DNA of 64,000 nucleotides from the NCBI GenBank assembly GCA_905182535.1, contig CAJJBZ010000012.1:1-64000 (forward strand), in the 5' to 3' direction. Origin of the DNA: an uncultured Planktomarina sp. GTDB taxonomy: Bacteria > Pseudomonadota > Alphaproteobacteria > Rhodobacterales > Rhodobacteraceae. Positions 1 to 9,292 of this stretch are shown piece after piece; the stretch's first letter is position 1; each line of letters opens with the position of its first letter. The notes below the pieces were generated by a model. The model searched no databases and had not been told where the DNA came from. It saw only the letters and a program-made list of their open reading frames with translations. The translations under genes were made by a program, and so were the position numbers.

Positions 1-82
1 TCTATGAAAAATTATAGGGCCGTAAGGATACCCTCTTGTTTTATGGTCAATTGTTTTTACAACAACAGTATTGGAGGCACTC

Positions 83-394
83 ATGTTTGCACGAATCTAT
101 CAGCCAGCTAAAACCGCTATGTCGTCAGGCACAGCGAAAACTAAGCATTGGGTATTAGAATTTGCTCCAACCGAAGCGCGGGATGTAGATCCTTTGATGG
201 GGTGGACTTCGAGTACTGAGACGCAAACTCAAGTTCGCCTACAATTTGAGACCAAAGATGCGGCCCTAGAATATGCCGTGACTAAAAATATTACCGTTAC
301 CGTCCAAGAGCCTCAAAGCCGTGCTGTAAATATCCGTGTTGGGGGCTATGCTGAGAACTTCGCCACCCATCGCCGTGGAACATGGACCCATTAA
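83..394 (+). CDS. NDUFS4-like NADH dehydrogenase (complex I) accessory subunit
   Basis: A 103-residue protein of the ETC complex I subunit family (NDUFS4/NDUYA4-like, PF04800). It is an accessory subunit on the matrix/cytoplasmic arm of alphaproteobacterial complex I. It starts MFARIYQPAKTAMSSG, a typical opening for the family, and ends with the conserved YAENFATHRRGTWTH tail; the length is normal for the family. I chose the ATG at 83 because GGAGGC lies just upstream at 73-78; an in-frame TTG at 71 would overlap that ribosome binding site. It stands alone, with about 470 bases without a clear gene downstream. Family assignment is secure from the tail motif; the role in assembly or stability of complex I is taken from the family. 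Confidence 0.9.
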   Translation: MFARIYQPAKTAMSSGTAKTKHWVLEFAPTEARDVDPLMGWTSSTETQTQVRLQFETKDAALEYAVTKNITVTVQEPQSRAVNIRVGGYAENFATHRRGTWTH

Positions 395-863
395 TCCACC
401 TTTCCAAGCTTATAAGAAATCATGATACGATGTGGGCTTTGTTCATATCTTCTACACTGCAGTAGGGTTAGCTCAGCGTGACTGATTTTTTTAATTGCGA
501 GTCTGATTAGTGGGTGTTTGAGTGTACTCGTTTACTATACACAATGGAACTCGGCCAAGCCATCATCCAATCCCTCACAAATGAGATTGAGAGACTTGTT
601 GGCGACAAAGTGATCCTATTAACTATATTTTCCGAAGATTATAGGTTGTGCTAGGCATTATTGTAGCAAAATATGGTATTGGGTTTTAGTGTGCTGAACC
701 TATCGACAGCTTCAATGATATTGTTTTTCAATGCGTTGGAGCTATTTTACTCTGACAGTAGAATTAATAACTATTTACAGCATCGCCCTTTTAAAGGCTA
801 GCTAATACGTTATTCTGTATACGACGCCAAAATTAACAAAGGCTGATTATCTGGGAGGATATT
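395..863. other. 469-base stretch without a supported gene
   Basis: AT-rich intergenic DNA between the complex I subunit and the TRAP operon. One short ATG ORF (544-654, 36 codons, beginning MELGQAIIQSL) is visible, but it has no good ribosome binding site and I recognise no family. I see no tRNA fold and no convincing terminator. The promoter of dctP presumably lies toward the right end. Confidence 0.5.
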
Positions 864-1880
864 ATGAAAACTTTTTTGACGAAAACTGCTGTAGCAGCTC
901 TTGCAGTTGCATTTGCAAGTGAAGCCATTGCGACAGAATGGAATGTATCGGTTTGGGGCAAGCGCCGTGCTTTTACAGAACATGTTGAAAAACTAGCTGA
1001 ATTGGTTTCGGAGAAGACTAATGGCGAGTTTACAATGAATGTGAGCTACGGGGGACTGTCCAAGAACCGTGAAAACCTAGACGGGATTTCAATCGGTGCG
1101 TTTGAGATGGCGCAGTTCTGTGCAGGTTATCACCGCGACAAAAACCGTGTTGTAACTGTTTTGGAATTACCATTCTTGGGTGTTGAAAACCTAGCTCAAG
1201 AAGTTGCAGTATCCAAAGCCGTATACGCGCACCCAGCTGCTGCTGAGGAAATGGCGCAGTGGAACGCTAAGTTATTGATGACTTCTCCAATGCCCCAGTA
1301 CAACTTAGTTGGTACCGGTGAGCCACGCCAAACATTGGCTGATTTTGAAGGTATGCGCGTTCGTGCAACCGGTGGTATCGGCAAAGCATTTGCCGCGGTT
1401 GGTGGTGTTCCGACGTCTGTAACTGCCACAGAAGCATATCAAGCCATGGAAGGTGGATTGGTCGATACGGTTGCGTTTGCACAGCACGCGCACCTTTCGT
1501 TTGGTACAATCAACCAAGCGACTTGGTGGACAGCTAACCTGAATCCAGGCACCGTGAACTGCCCGGTTGTTGTGAACATCGATGCGTACGAAGATTTGTC
1601 TGACGTAGAACGTGAAGCACTTGATGGTTCAATTCCGGAAGCGTTGGATCACTACTTAACCAATTATGGCGAATTGTTGGGTCGTTGGGACGCCGTGTTA
1701 GAAGAAAAAGGCGTTGCAAAGGTTCAAATCAGCAATGATGTGATCGCCGAGTTCCGTGCGAAAGCGGCGGATCCAATTCGTGATGAATGGATCAAAGATA
1801 TGGAAGCCCAAGGCCTACCGGGCCAAGAGCTATATGACCTAGTTGTGAAGACTTTGGCAGAAGCCAAAGCCGCAAACTAA
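864..1880 (+). CDS. dctP: TRAP transporter substrate-binding protein (DctP family)
   Basis: Periplasmic solute receptor of a tripartite ATP-independent periplasmic (TRAP) transporter, 338 residues. The N-terminus MKTFLTKTAVAALAVAFASEAIA is a classic Sec signal peptide with cleavage expected after residue 23. The mature part has the DctP pattern, including FEGMRVRATGG and TATEAYQAMEGGLVDT, the region that contacts the carboxylate of the ligand. GGGAGGA precedes the ATG. It is followed by an 11-bp perfect hairpin and then dctQ and dctM, so the three genes form one transporter operon. The ligand cannot be read from sequence; the family mostly binds organic acids. Confidence 0.9.
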   Translation: MKTFLTKTAVAALAVAFASEAIATEWNVSVWGKRRAFTEHVEKLAELVSEKTNGEFTMNVSYGGLSKNRENLDGISIGAFEMAQFCAGYHRDKNRVVTVLELPFLGVENLAQEVAVSKAVYAHPAAAEEMAQWNAKLLMTSPMPQYNLVGTGEPRQTLADFEGMRVRATGGIGKAFAAVGGVPTSVTATEAYQAMEGGLVDTVAFAQHAHLSFGTINQATWWTANLNPGTVNCPVVVNIDAYEDLSDVEREALDGSIPEALDHYLTNYGELLGRWDAVLEEKGVAKVQISNDVIAEFRAKAADPIRDEWIKDMEAQGLPGQELYDLVVKTLAEAKAAN

Positions 1881-1896
1881 GCGTCCATTTCTATCA

Positions 1897-1926
1897 ATAG
1901 GCCGCCCTGCACATTTAGGGCGGCCT
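1897..1926 (+). terminator. Perfect 11-bp intercistronic hairpin between dctP and dctQ
   Basis: TAGGCCGCCCT (1897-1907), an 8-base loop, then its exact reverse complement AGGGCGGCCTA (1916-1926). No T-run follows, so it is more likely an mRNA-stabilising or partial-termination structure that raises the amount of receptor over the membrane subunits than a full terminator. That role is inferred from comparable TRAP and ABC operons. Confidence 0.75.
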
Positions 1927-1960
1927 AACTATCTATAATATACTCGGGGGAAGTAGACCA

Positions 1961-2590
1961 ATGGCAGGATCAGCAGCGGTACTGGAGGATTCCAGTCTGC
2001 TTAGTAGATTGGATCGGGCACTGTTGCCGCTGGAGCGTTTCTGCGCTTTGATCAGCGGCCTTGCGATCTTTTCACTTATGTTCTTGGCCGCGTACTCCGT
2101 CACGACCCGCAAATTCTTTGGCGCCCCAATGATGGGCTATGTTGACCTGATTGAAAGCGCGATGCCAATAATCGCGATCATGGGGGTGGCCTATGTGCAG
2201 CGTGATGGCACACACATCCGCATGGACATGCTGGTGTCCAAGCTCAGTGGCCGAACACTTTGGTTGTTCGAACTGATTTCGGTCCTAATGATCCTGATTC
2301 TGATGGTGGCCCTTACTTGGGGCTCATGGGATCACTTCATGCGTTCTTTTGATTGTGCACGCCCGTTGTGCAGTAAGGACAGCACCACAGATATTTATTT
2401 ACCTGTATGGCCATCGAAGCTGGTTGTACCATTCGGCTTTGGTGTCCTGTCCTTGCGTCTATTCCTGCAGACTTGGGGCTATGGACGCGCGTTAGTTCTA
2501 GGTCTCGAAAACCCTGCTGGCGTTCCATTGACCCTATCAATGGCTGAACAGGCCGCAATCGAAGCACGCGCACTTGAGGGAGCTGACTGA
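1961..2590 (+). CDS. dctQ: TRAP transporter small permease (DctQ family)
   Basis: Small integral membrane subunit, 209 residues, slightly longer than the usual 160-200 because of N- and C-terminal extensions. Four hydrophobic segments can be seen (about residues 30-50, 65-80, 103-123 and 147-167), as is normal for DctQ. GGGGGAAG lies upstream of the ATG. The stop codon overlaps the start of dctM by one base, so the two membrane subunits are translationally coupled. An unusual soluble insert (SFDCARPLCSKDSTTDIYLP) sits between the third and fourth segments. This length class occurs in TRAP systems with a separate large dctM. Confidence 0.87.
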   Translation: MAGSAAVLEDSSLLSRLDRALLPLERFCALISGLAIFSLMFLAAYSVTTRKFFGAPMMGYVDLIESAMPIIAIMGVAYVQRDGTHIRMDMLVSKLSGRTLWLFELISVLMILILMVALTWGSWDHFMRSFDCARPLCSKDSTTDIYLPVWPSKLVVPFGFGVLSLRLFLQTWGYGRALVLGLENPAGVPLTLSMAEQAAIEARALEGAD

Positions 2591-3990
2591 TGGATAGCAT
2601 TTCAATCGGATTGTGGGTCAGTGGTGGCATGCTGGTCATGGTGCTGCTGGGCATGCGCGTGGCTTTTGCTGCAGGTATGGCGGGATTTGTAGGCCTCGTT
2701 TGGCTGCGCTGGAATGGATACGACTATGACCCCGAGAAGTTTGGTAAAGCGCTTCAGATAAGCGTGCGCATCGCGGGCCTGACGCCGCAATCAAAGGTTA
2801 GCGCCAATGTTCTGTCATTGATCCCAGTGTTTATTCTGATCGGGTACTTGGCGTATTACGCCAAGCTTACCACCGCTTTGTTTGAGGCATGTAAGCGTTG
2901 GTTCGCATGGGTACCGGGCGGTTTGGCCGTATCAACCGTATTTGCAACTGCGGGTTTTGCGGCTGTATCTGGTGCATCTGTCGCAACAGCGGCGGTGTTT
3001 GCACGTATTGCGATCCCTGAGATGTTGAAAATCGGATACAACAAGCAATTCGCAGCAGGTGTTGTCGCAGCAGGGGGCACGCTTGCCTCGCTTATCCCAC
3101 CTTCAGCGATACTTGTGATTTACGCGATTATCGTTGAGCAAGACGTAGGAAAACTCCTACTTGCAGGTTTCATCCCTGGTGCATTTTCCGCAATCGTATA
3201 CGCTGTTTTGATCATCGGCATTGCTATGACATTTAAGAACGTGGGTCCGCCAGTTCGCGGGTTCACATGGAAGCAGCGCTTTGAATCCCTTCCACCTGCT
3301 TTGCCAATCGTTTTGGTCGTCGTGATAATCATCTTCTTTGTCTACAATCCATTTGGTGATGCATGGGGCACGCCAACAGAAGGTGGTGCGATTGGTGCGT
3401 TCATCGTGTTTATGATGGCGATGTACCGCGGTATGCGTTGGGGCCAGCTGAAAGAGGCATTGCTTGAAACAGCCAAGCTGACGGTGATGATCTTTACGAT
3501 TATTTGGGGCGTTCTGATATATGTACGCTTCCTTGGGTTTGCGAAACTTCCGGATGCGTTTTCTGACTGGATCGTTTCATTGGATATGGCACCGTTAACT
3601 ATTCTGATCTGCATCCTACTAGCTTATGCTGTTTTGGGCATGTTCATGGATGCAATTGGAATGCTGCTGTTGACGTTGCCAGTGGTTTATCCAGCCGTCA
3701 TGGCGCTGAACGGTGGCGAATACGTTACTGCCGGCGACAGTATTTTTGGAATGTCAGGGCCAATGTGTGCCATTTGGTTTGGAATATTAGTGGTCAAAAT
3801 GGCCGAGTTCTGTTTGATAACGCCGCCCATTGGCCTTAACTGTTTTGTGGTTGCAGGTGTGCGTGACGACTTGACGGTACAGGACGTGTTTAAGGGTGTC
3901 ACACCGTTTTTTCTGGCAGATGGCGTCACAATCGCATTGCTAGTATCCTTCCCGGGGATCGTCCTATGGCTTCCGTCGCTTGTAGGCTAG
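2590..3990 (+). CDS. dctM: TRAP transporter large permease (DctM family)
   Basis: Large membrane subunit, 466 residues, the sodium-driven transport channel of the TRAP system. About a dozen hydrophobic segments are visible. Family marks include ATAGFAAVSGASVATAAVFARIAIPEM and the GTLASLIPPS hairpin, and in the second half MFMDAIGMLLLTLPVVYP and CLITPPIGLNCFVV. Its ATG shares one base with the dctQ stop. No damage is visible in the three-gene operon, unlike several genes further right. A TC dinucleotide run lies just after the gene, before the next cistron. Confidence 0.9.
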   Translation: MDSISIGLWVSGGMLVMVLLGMRVAFAAGMAGFVGLVWLRWNGYDYDPEKFGKALQISVRIAGLTPQSKVSANVLSLIPVFILIGYLAYYAKLTTALFEACKRWFAWVPGGLAVSTVFATAGFAAVSGASVATAAVFARIAIPEMLKIGYNKQFAAGVVAAGGTLASLIPPSAILVIYAIIVEQDVGKLLLAGFIPGAFSAIVYAVLIIGIAMTFKNVGPPVRGFTWKQRFESLPPALPIVLVVVIIIFFVYNPFGDAWGTPTEGGAIGAFIVFMMAMYRGMRWGQLKEALLETAKLTVMIFTIIWGVLIYVRFLGFAKLPDAFSDWIVSLDMAPLTILICILLAYAVLGMFMDAIGMLLLTLPVVYPAVMALNGGEYVTAGDSIFGMSGPMCAIWFGILVVKMAEFCLITPPIGLNCFVVAGVRDDLTVQDVFKGVTPFFLADGVTIALLVSFPGIVLWLPSLVG

Positions 3991-4039
3991 TTTTCAATTG
4001 CTTCTTGTCTCTCTCTCTAGAGCGTGAGAGCCATGCACT

Positions 4040-4930
4040 ATGAAAACAGTACAACCGGATAAGCCAATTGCTGGAGCGTTATGGATGGGCCTTTCAGGTC
4101 TCTGTTTCATCGGCGTTTATGTTGGTGTCAAATACGTAGGTACCCGTTTGCCAGCGGCAGAATCTGCTTTTTTACGTTATGCTCTCGGCCTAGTATTTTT
4201 ACTTCCTTTTGTACGTAGTCTGTGGCGTGAAGGCCTACCTTCTCAAGTGATTAAGCTGGGGATAGGCCGTGCGGTTCTCCATACTTTTGCTGTCACCCTA
4301 TGGTTTTATGCTATGGCACGCATCCCTATAGCTGAGGTCTCTTCCATGGGTTACCTTACTCCAATTTTTGTGACCCTGGGCGCCGTATTGATTATGGGAG
4401 AGAGTTTGGCTTTGCGCCGTGGTTTAGCAATTGCCATTGCAATTATAGGGGTATTAGTAATTTTACGGCCTGGTTTTCGCGAGGTTTCTATGGGCCATCT
4501 TGCCATGCTCGGTACTACGCTATGTTTTGGTATTAGCTATCTGATGGCTAAGCGGCTCACAGATTTGGCGAGCGCCGACATGGTGATCGCGCTATTGTCT
4601 ATTGGTGTCACGATTGGGCTGATCCCACTCACGATTCCTGTATGGATTAGCCCAACAAGTTCTGAGGTTGGAACACTGTTTGCGGTGGCTATCTTTGCTG
4701 TTGCAGGTCATTATTCAATGACATTTGCATTCAGATCTGCTCCGCTCACTGTGACGCAGCCTGTCACCTTTCTACAACTTATCTGGGCGGTGGCAGTCGG
4801 TTATTTGTTGTTTGGAGAAAACATAGATGCCTTTGTTGTCTTAGGCGGTGCTATCATAATTGGTGCTGTGCTCTATATTACTTTGCGCGAGGCTCAACTA
4901 CGGAAGAAAATTGAAAGGACGGCTTTATGA
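4040..4930 (+). CDS. EamA/DMT-superfamily permease
   Basis: A 296-residue drug/metabolite transporter with ten predicted membrane helices arranged as two EamA repeats (about residues 12-142 and 155-283). Each repeat carries typical small-residue helices, for example [26 protein letters not shown]. It probably moves a small metabolite across the inner membrane; the substrate is unknown. Its stop overlaps the start of the following aldehyde dehydrogenase (ATGA), so the two are co-translated and may serve one metabolite. Confidence 0.85.
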   Translation: MKTVQPDKPIAGALWMGLSGLCFIGVYVGVKYVGTRLPAAESAFLRYALGLVFLLPFVRSLWREGLPSQVIKLGIGRAVLHTFAVTLWFYAMARIPIAEVSSMGYLTPIFVTLGAVLIMGESLALRRGLAIAIAIIGVLVILRPGFREVSMGHLAMLGTTLCFGISYLMAKRLTDLASADMVIALLSIGVTIGLIPLTIPVWISPTSSEVGTLFAVAIFAVAGHYSMTFAFRSAPLTVTQPVTFLQLIWAVAVGYLLFGENIDAFVVLGGAIIIGAVLYITLREAQLRKKIERTAL

Positions 4931-6381
4931 TCGACCCAAAACCGACTGCAAGCCATTTTATAAATGGTGCCTATGTTGAGGATACTGCTGGCAGAGCCAT
5001 TAACGTGGTCTATCCTGCCACTGGTGAAGTGATTGCGAGGGTCCACGGCGCTACGCCTGCGATTTTGGAGGCAGCTTTAGCTACTGCAAAGGCCGCACAA
5101 CCCGCTTGGGCTGCTCTAACTGGTACAGAGCGTGGCCGAATTTTGCGCCGTGCTTCGGACATGATCCGTGAGCAAAACCGATCCCTTTCTGAACTGGAAA
5201 CTTATGACACTGGTAAGCCTTTGCAGGAAACCTTGGTGGCTGATGCCACTTCTGCGGCCGATGCTTTGGAGTATTTCGGTGGACTAGCTGGGAGTTTGAC
5301 TGGGGAACATGTGCAGTTTGGTGAAGATTTTATCTATACTATCCGGGAACCTTTGGGTGTTTGTGTTGGCATCGGTGCCTGGAATTATCCTACCCAAATC
5401 GCCGCTTGGAAGGCTGCACCGGCTCTGGCTTGTGGCAATGCCATGGTTTTTAAACCATCTGAGACTACACCGCTTTGCGCCTTGAAGGTTGCTGAGATTT
5501 TGCATGCTGCTGGACTGCCGGCGGGTCTATTTAATGTTATACAGGGATTGGGAGATGTTGGCGCATCCTTGGCCACTGATCTAAGGGTGGATAAGGTGTC
5601 GTTAACTGGTTCATTGTCAACGGGGCGCAAGGTTTATGCCGCTGCCGCTGAGGGCATGCGTAACGTGACGATGGAATTGGGTGGAAAATCACCTTTGATT
5701 ATCTTTGATGACGCTAACCTCGAAGATGCAGTCAGCGGCGCTATTTTGGCAAATTTCTATTCTTCTGGTCAAATATGCTCGAATGGTACCCGTGTTTTTG
5801 TGCAAAAAGGCATTAAGGCTGCGTTCCTGTCTCGGTTGATGGAACGGGTTGGCAAAGCTATTTTGGGCGATCCAATGGACGAGGCCACAAACTTCGGCCC
5901 AATGGTTTCACAGCGTCAACGAGATATTGTAGAAGACTTTATCACCAAGGGTAAAGAAGAGGGCGCGCGTTTGATCTGTGGTGGTAAACGTTTAGACCGA
6001 CCTGGGTTTTGGATTACCCCAGTAATTTTCTCAGATGTGACTGATAATATGTCTATCGCTCGTGAAGAGATTTTTGGCCCTGTGCTCTCGGTATTGGATT
6101 TTGAAGATGAGGCTGAAGTTCTGATAAGGGCCAATGAAACGCAATATGGCTTGGCAGCAGGTGTTTTTACTCTCAACCTGACACGAGCTCATCGGATGGT
6201 TAAGGCCCTTGAAGCCGGCACTTGCTATATTAATACTTATAATGATGCCCCTGTTGAGGCGCCCTTTGGAGGAACTAAACTATCTGGCGTTGGTCGTGAA
6301 AACTCAAAAGCTGCTATCAATCATTACTCACAGCTAAAATCTGTTTACGTACGGATGAGTAAGTTGGAGGCGCCGTATTAA
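4927..6381 (+). CDS. betB: Betaine-aldehyde dehydrogenase-like NAD(P)+-dependent aldehyde dehydrogenase
   Basis: A 484-residue member of the aldehyde dehydrogenase superfamily, with best resemblance to BetB. It would oxidise betaine aldehyde to glycine betaine. Marks are [22 protein letters not shown] and FKPSE for cofactor binding, the catalytic glutamate in [11 protein letters not shown] and the catalytic cysteine in [12 protein letters not shown]. Length is normal for BetB (about 485). The start codon overlaps the EamA stop. No betA, betI or choline transporter is present, so the true aldehyde could be something else, such as gamma-glutamyl-aminobutyraldehyde, which is needed by the amine cluster 40 kb away. 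Confidence 0.8.
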   Translation: MIDPKPTASHFINGAYVEDTAGRAINVVYPATGEVIARVHGATPAILEAALATAKAAQPAWAALTGTERGRILRRASDMIREQNRSLSELETYDTGKPLQETLVADATSAADALEYFGGLAGSLTGEHVQFGEDFIYTIREPLGVCVGIGAWNYPTQIAAWKAAPALACGNAMVFKPSETTPLCALKVAEILHAAGLPAGLFNVIQGLGDVGASLATDLRVDKVSLTGSLSTGRKVYAAAAEGMRNVTMELGGKSPLIIFDDANLEDAVSGAILANFYSSGQICSNGTRVFVQKGIKAAFLSRLMERVGKAILGDPMDEATNFGPMVSQRQRDIVEDFITKGKEEGARLICGGKRLDRPGFWITPVIFSDVTDNMSIAREEIFGPVLSVLDFEDEAEVLIRANETQYGLAAGVFTLNLTRAHRMVKALEAGTCYINTYNDAPVEAPFGGTKLSGVGRENSKAAINHYSQLKSVYVRMSKLEAPY

Positions 6382-6485
6382 GCTTCTGTGTCAAAGGGTC
6401 GGGTGAGCAGTTTAATTTTTTAGTAGCTCCGTTCACAGTTACAAAATACTGATAAGATTTATTGAATAAAGTAAAGTATTTTGCG

Positions 6486-7880
6486 TCAATTTATCTGATA
6501 AGGCAGTATGCCCCTGAGGTCTGGATCAACCGTGAGGTTGCGTTCCAATGGAGGTACTGATCTTTGGTGGCAGTTGCGGCGCTCGCAAATGCGGCAGGAG
6601 ATGCCGATAGGCTCAAAGAGTGCATCGGCTCCCGTGTTCAGGCCGTCTGCATAGACCAATGAGCCCGAGTGGCGCATTTCGCAGCCGAGACCAATTGCAT
6701 AACGCCTTACAGGTGCGCCCCATGCGCCACCAGTTTTGGTGACGTCTCGAGCTAGACAAAAGTATTTCTTTCCGTCTGGGGTCTCCGCCATCTGTCGCAA
6801 AAATTGCCCCGGTGTTTCAAAGGCTCGGTGCACATTCCATAAGGGACAGGCACCGCCAAAGCGGGCAAATTGCAAGGAGGTGGCCGAATGGCGTTTGGTG
6901 ATGGTACCCGCTTGATCAACCCGCACAAAAAAGAATGGTATGCCCTTATTGCCAGTGCGCTGCAACGTCGATAACCGGTGGGCGACTTGTTCGACACTGG
7001 CACCAAATTTCCATGCCAATTGTTCAAGGTCATGCCGCAGTATATGAGCATTTTCTAAGAATGGTGCATATGGCATTAATACCGCACCGGCATAATAATT
7101 GGCCAAGCCCAGCTTTGCGATGTCTCGAGCGGCTGGAGAATGGAACCGAGCAAAATCTAAGGTCGCATCTAGAAGGTCATTCTGGGTAAGCAATGCCAGT
7201 TGAATCAGTAATTGAAATGTGGCGGTAGGTTCAGGAATCTGAGATGAAAGTATTAGGAGTTGGGTGGTGGGATCATAGCTGCGCAATGCAGCCTCTGCGC
7301 TACGCTGGATGGTGACTCCTTGGGCTTTTAGAGCTGTGATGGCATGTTCCTGCATCGCTCCATTGGCTTTACCTGCAAAGCGTTCTGCAGCACGATCCAC
7401 GGCATCAATATAGTTGTCACAATAGTGAAAGAAGTCTCGAACCTCTTCCCAGGGGCTTGATTGCAGGCGGCTGTCGGCGCGGCCCAATGCTTCATCCAGC
7501 GAGGCAAGGCGCTCATGGTTCTCGCGGTAGGCACGGTGAAGCTGCAGAAAGGCTCGAGCAAGTCCAGGTGCGTTGTTGGCAGTCATCCTAAGGTCAGCTA
7601 AATGTGGGACGTCATTGCCAAAAATAGGGTCCGCGGCCACCTCACGCATATCAGTCACTAGTCGAGCATTATCACTGGTCACCAGTTCGGTAACATCAAA
7701 GCCAAAGACATCTGCCAATGCCAGAATAACTGACGCTGAGACTGGACGATTGTTGTTTTCCATTTGGTTTAGATAGGGTAGAGACACCTCGAGTCGCTCG
7801 GAGAACTCCCGCTGGGTGAGATCTACTTTGCGTCGTAATTCGCGGAGTTTGGTGCCGGCATATAGTTTCTGTTTAGCCAT
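6486..7880 (-). CDS. pccR: Short-chain fatty acyl-CoA transcriptional regulator PccR (ScfR family)
   Basis: A 464-residue regulator. An XRE helix-turn-helix lies at about residues 8-62 (LRELRRKVDLTQREFSERL). A central ImmA/IrrE-like region follows, then a DUF2083-type C-terminal domain ending in a cysteine-rich ISCRICERRNCHQRS motif. ScfR proteins sense acyl-CoAs; PccR activates propionyl-CoA carboxylase genes in Rhodobacter sphaeroides. It lies on the opposite strand, two genes from pccB, the expected target. TTTGCAA-type sequences in front of pccB fit the known kind of site. The gene appears intact although several presumed targets are interrupted. Confidence 0.87.
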   Translation of the reverse strand: MAKQKLYAGTKLRELRRKVDLTQREFSERLEVSLPYLNQMENNNRPVSASVILALADVFGFDVTELVTSDNARLVTDMREVAADPIFGNDVPHLADLRMTANNAPGLARAFLQLHRAYRENHERLASLDEALGRADSRLQSSPWEEVRDFFHYCDNYIDAVDRAAERFAGKANGAMQEHAITALKAQGVTIQRSAEAALRSYDPTTQLLILSSQIPEPTATFQLLIQLALLTQNDLLDATLDFARFHSPAARDIAKLGLANYYAGAVLMPYAPFLENAHILRHDLEQLAWKFGASVEQVAHRLSTLQRTGNKGIPFFFVRVDQAGTITKRHSATSLQFARFGGACPLWNVHRAFETPGQFLRQMAETPDGKKYFCLARDVTKTGGAWGAPVRRYAIGLGCEMRHSGSLVYADGLNTGADALFEPIGISCRICERRNCHQRSVPPLERNLTVDPDLRGILPYQIN

Positions 7881-7901
7881 ATTTTATTATATCATGAGTG
7901 A

Positions 7902-7923
7902 TTTGCATATTCAACTTTGCTAA
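7902..7923. promoter_or_regulatory. Possible ScfR-type half-sites upstream of pccR
   Basis: TTTGCATA (7902-7909) and TTTGCTAA (7916-7923) lie 14 bases apart in the short gap in front of pccR. They resemble the TTTGCAAA units upstream of pccB and could serve autoregulation. The match is partial. Confidence 0.3.
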
Positions 7924-9141
7924 TTAGCTACATTTAAGCCTTTGGCCCTTTTAGCTACATAAGTGATTGTCATAATTGATAAAAGTGAGTTCATCAACAT
8001 AATGAACAAAATTGGCAAAGCTCCTGTTCCAGGTACTAGTATTGCACCTGTGCCGATAGCGATGAGCGCGCCACCAGCTGTAATGATAGTGCCTCCAATA
8101 CCTGATGCAGATCCTGCCAAATGTGGTCGCACTGACATCATCCCTGATTGTGCATTGGGCAGTACCATTCCATTCCCAACACCCATAAAACAGACGCACC
8201 CAAAGAATGAGACGGGAATAGGCGTTGTAAAAAGAAAAAGGGAAATGCAGAGCAGTAGACCTGTAGCTGTGATTATTGCACCTGTCAGAACCATTCGGTT
8301 GACCCCCAACGCGGTTGAAAGTCGGCCTGAAAGGCCATTGCCGATAATGTAACCGATTGCTGGAGCGCCAAGATAAAACCCTAATATGGCCGGGGAGAGA
8401 CCAAATATTTCACGTCCAACATATGCGGCACCTCCTAGGTAGGCGAAATATGCTCCCGCACTAAAGGTTGCAGTGAGACAATAACCCCAAAAAAGGCGAG
8501 ATTTAAGCAATTCAGGATAGGCGCGAAATTGAGCGCCGATTGAGGTTGTTCGATGCTGATTGGTCTCCCCCATATCGAGATAGGCAACTAACAATACAAA
8601 TATACCGATCCCAAGCAAGACCCAAAAACTGGCGACCCAGCCGAACTGCACCTCTAAACTACCGCCCACAGCTGGCCCGACTAAAGGTAAAATAGCCATA
8701 CCCATAGTAGTATAGCCTAATACGGATGCTGCTTTATCTTGGCTGTGCACATCGCGTATTGCGGCGCGGGACAGCACAAGACCGGCCACCACAACAGATT
8801 GAAACAACCGACAGACTAAGAAAACTTCGAAAGATGTAGCTAAAATACAGCCGTATGAACTGAGACAAAAAACTAACAAAGCTCCAAGAACGATTGGCCT
8901 GCGACCAAAGCGATCTGACAGAGGGCCAACAAAAAGTTGAAATACTGCGTTCATAGCCAAGAATAAGGTCACTGACAGCGTGGTTGTTGCATAGGTGATA
9001 TCGAATGTTTTTGCCATCGCTGGAAGAGAGGGCAGAAAGATGTTCAGCGCTAAGGCGCCAATAGCAGAAATACAAATTAGTGTAAAAATAGATGGTGGTG
9101 TCGTATTATTTAAGGAACCTAATCTTCAATTTTTTGCACAT
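7920..9141 (-). pseudogene. Bcr/CflA-type MFS exporter, frameshifted near its start
   Basis: Twelve-helix major facilitator of the Bcr/CflA drug-resistance family; motif A GPLSDRFGRRPIVLGA and SVVVAGLVLSRAAIRDVHS are clear. The longest ATG-initiated frame begins at 9017 and lacks the first helix. Upstream in the same frame the family's start region is still present ([15 protein letters not shown] then GALALNIFLPSLPA), but it has no start codon. A second frame supplies [11 protein letters not shown] from an ATG at 9141. Joining the two needs removal of one base at about 9104-9112. The total of 1222 bases is one over a multiple of three. Apart from this lesion the protein looks complete. It faces pccB across shared regulatory DNA. 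Confidence 0.75.
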
Positions 9142-9181
9142 ATTAAACTGCTATATTTGTACTTATATGTTGTCCAGAGAC

Positions 9182-9229
9182 TTTGCAATTATTCATATTT
9201 GCAATTATAGTGTGCAAAATATTTGCAAA
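9182..9229. promoter_or_regulatory. Cluster of TTTGCAA half-sites between the MFS gene and pccB
   Basis: Four related octamers in 48 bases: TTTGCAAT at 9182-9189, TTTGCAAT at 9198-9205, TGTGCAAA at 9211-9218 and TTTGCAAA at 9222-9229. Paired TTTGCAAA units are, as I recall, the reported PccR binding element upstream of propionyl-CoA carboxylase genes in Rhodobacteraceae. The cluster lies 64-111 bases before the pccB start and 41-88 bases before the MFS start, so it could serve both. Confidence 0.6.
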
Positions 9230-9292
9230 TATTCTAAATTCAACTTCGCTTTGGTATCATTGAGCGATATGGCTGATCAAAGAGGATCTGCA

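Noticed and set aside
440-490. tRNA-like GGTTAGCTCAG string
   Set aside because: The surrounding bases do not fold into acceptor, anticodon and T arms.
544-654. 36-codon ORF MELGQAIIQSL...
   Set aside because: No ribosome binding site, no recognised family and short; kept only as a note.
9092-9292. Upstream extension of pccB by 67 codons
   Set aside because: It covers the probable PccR sites and has no similarity to PccB; the ATG at 9293 with AGAGGA fits the family.
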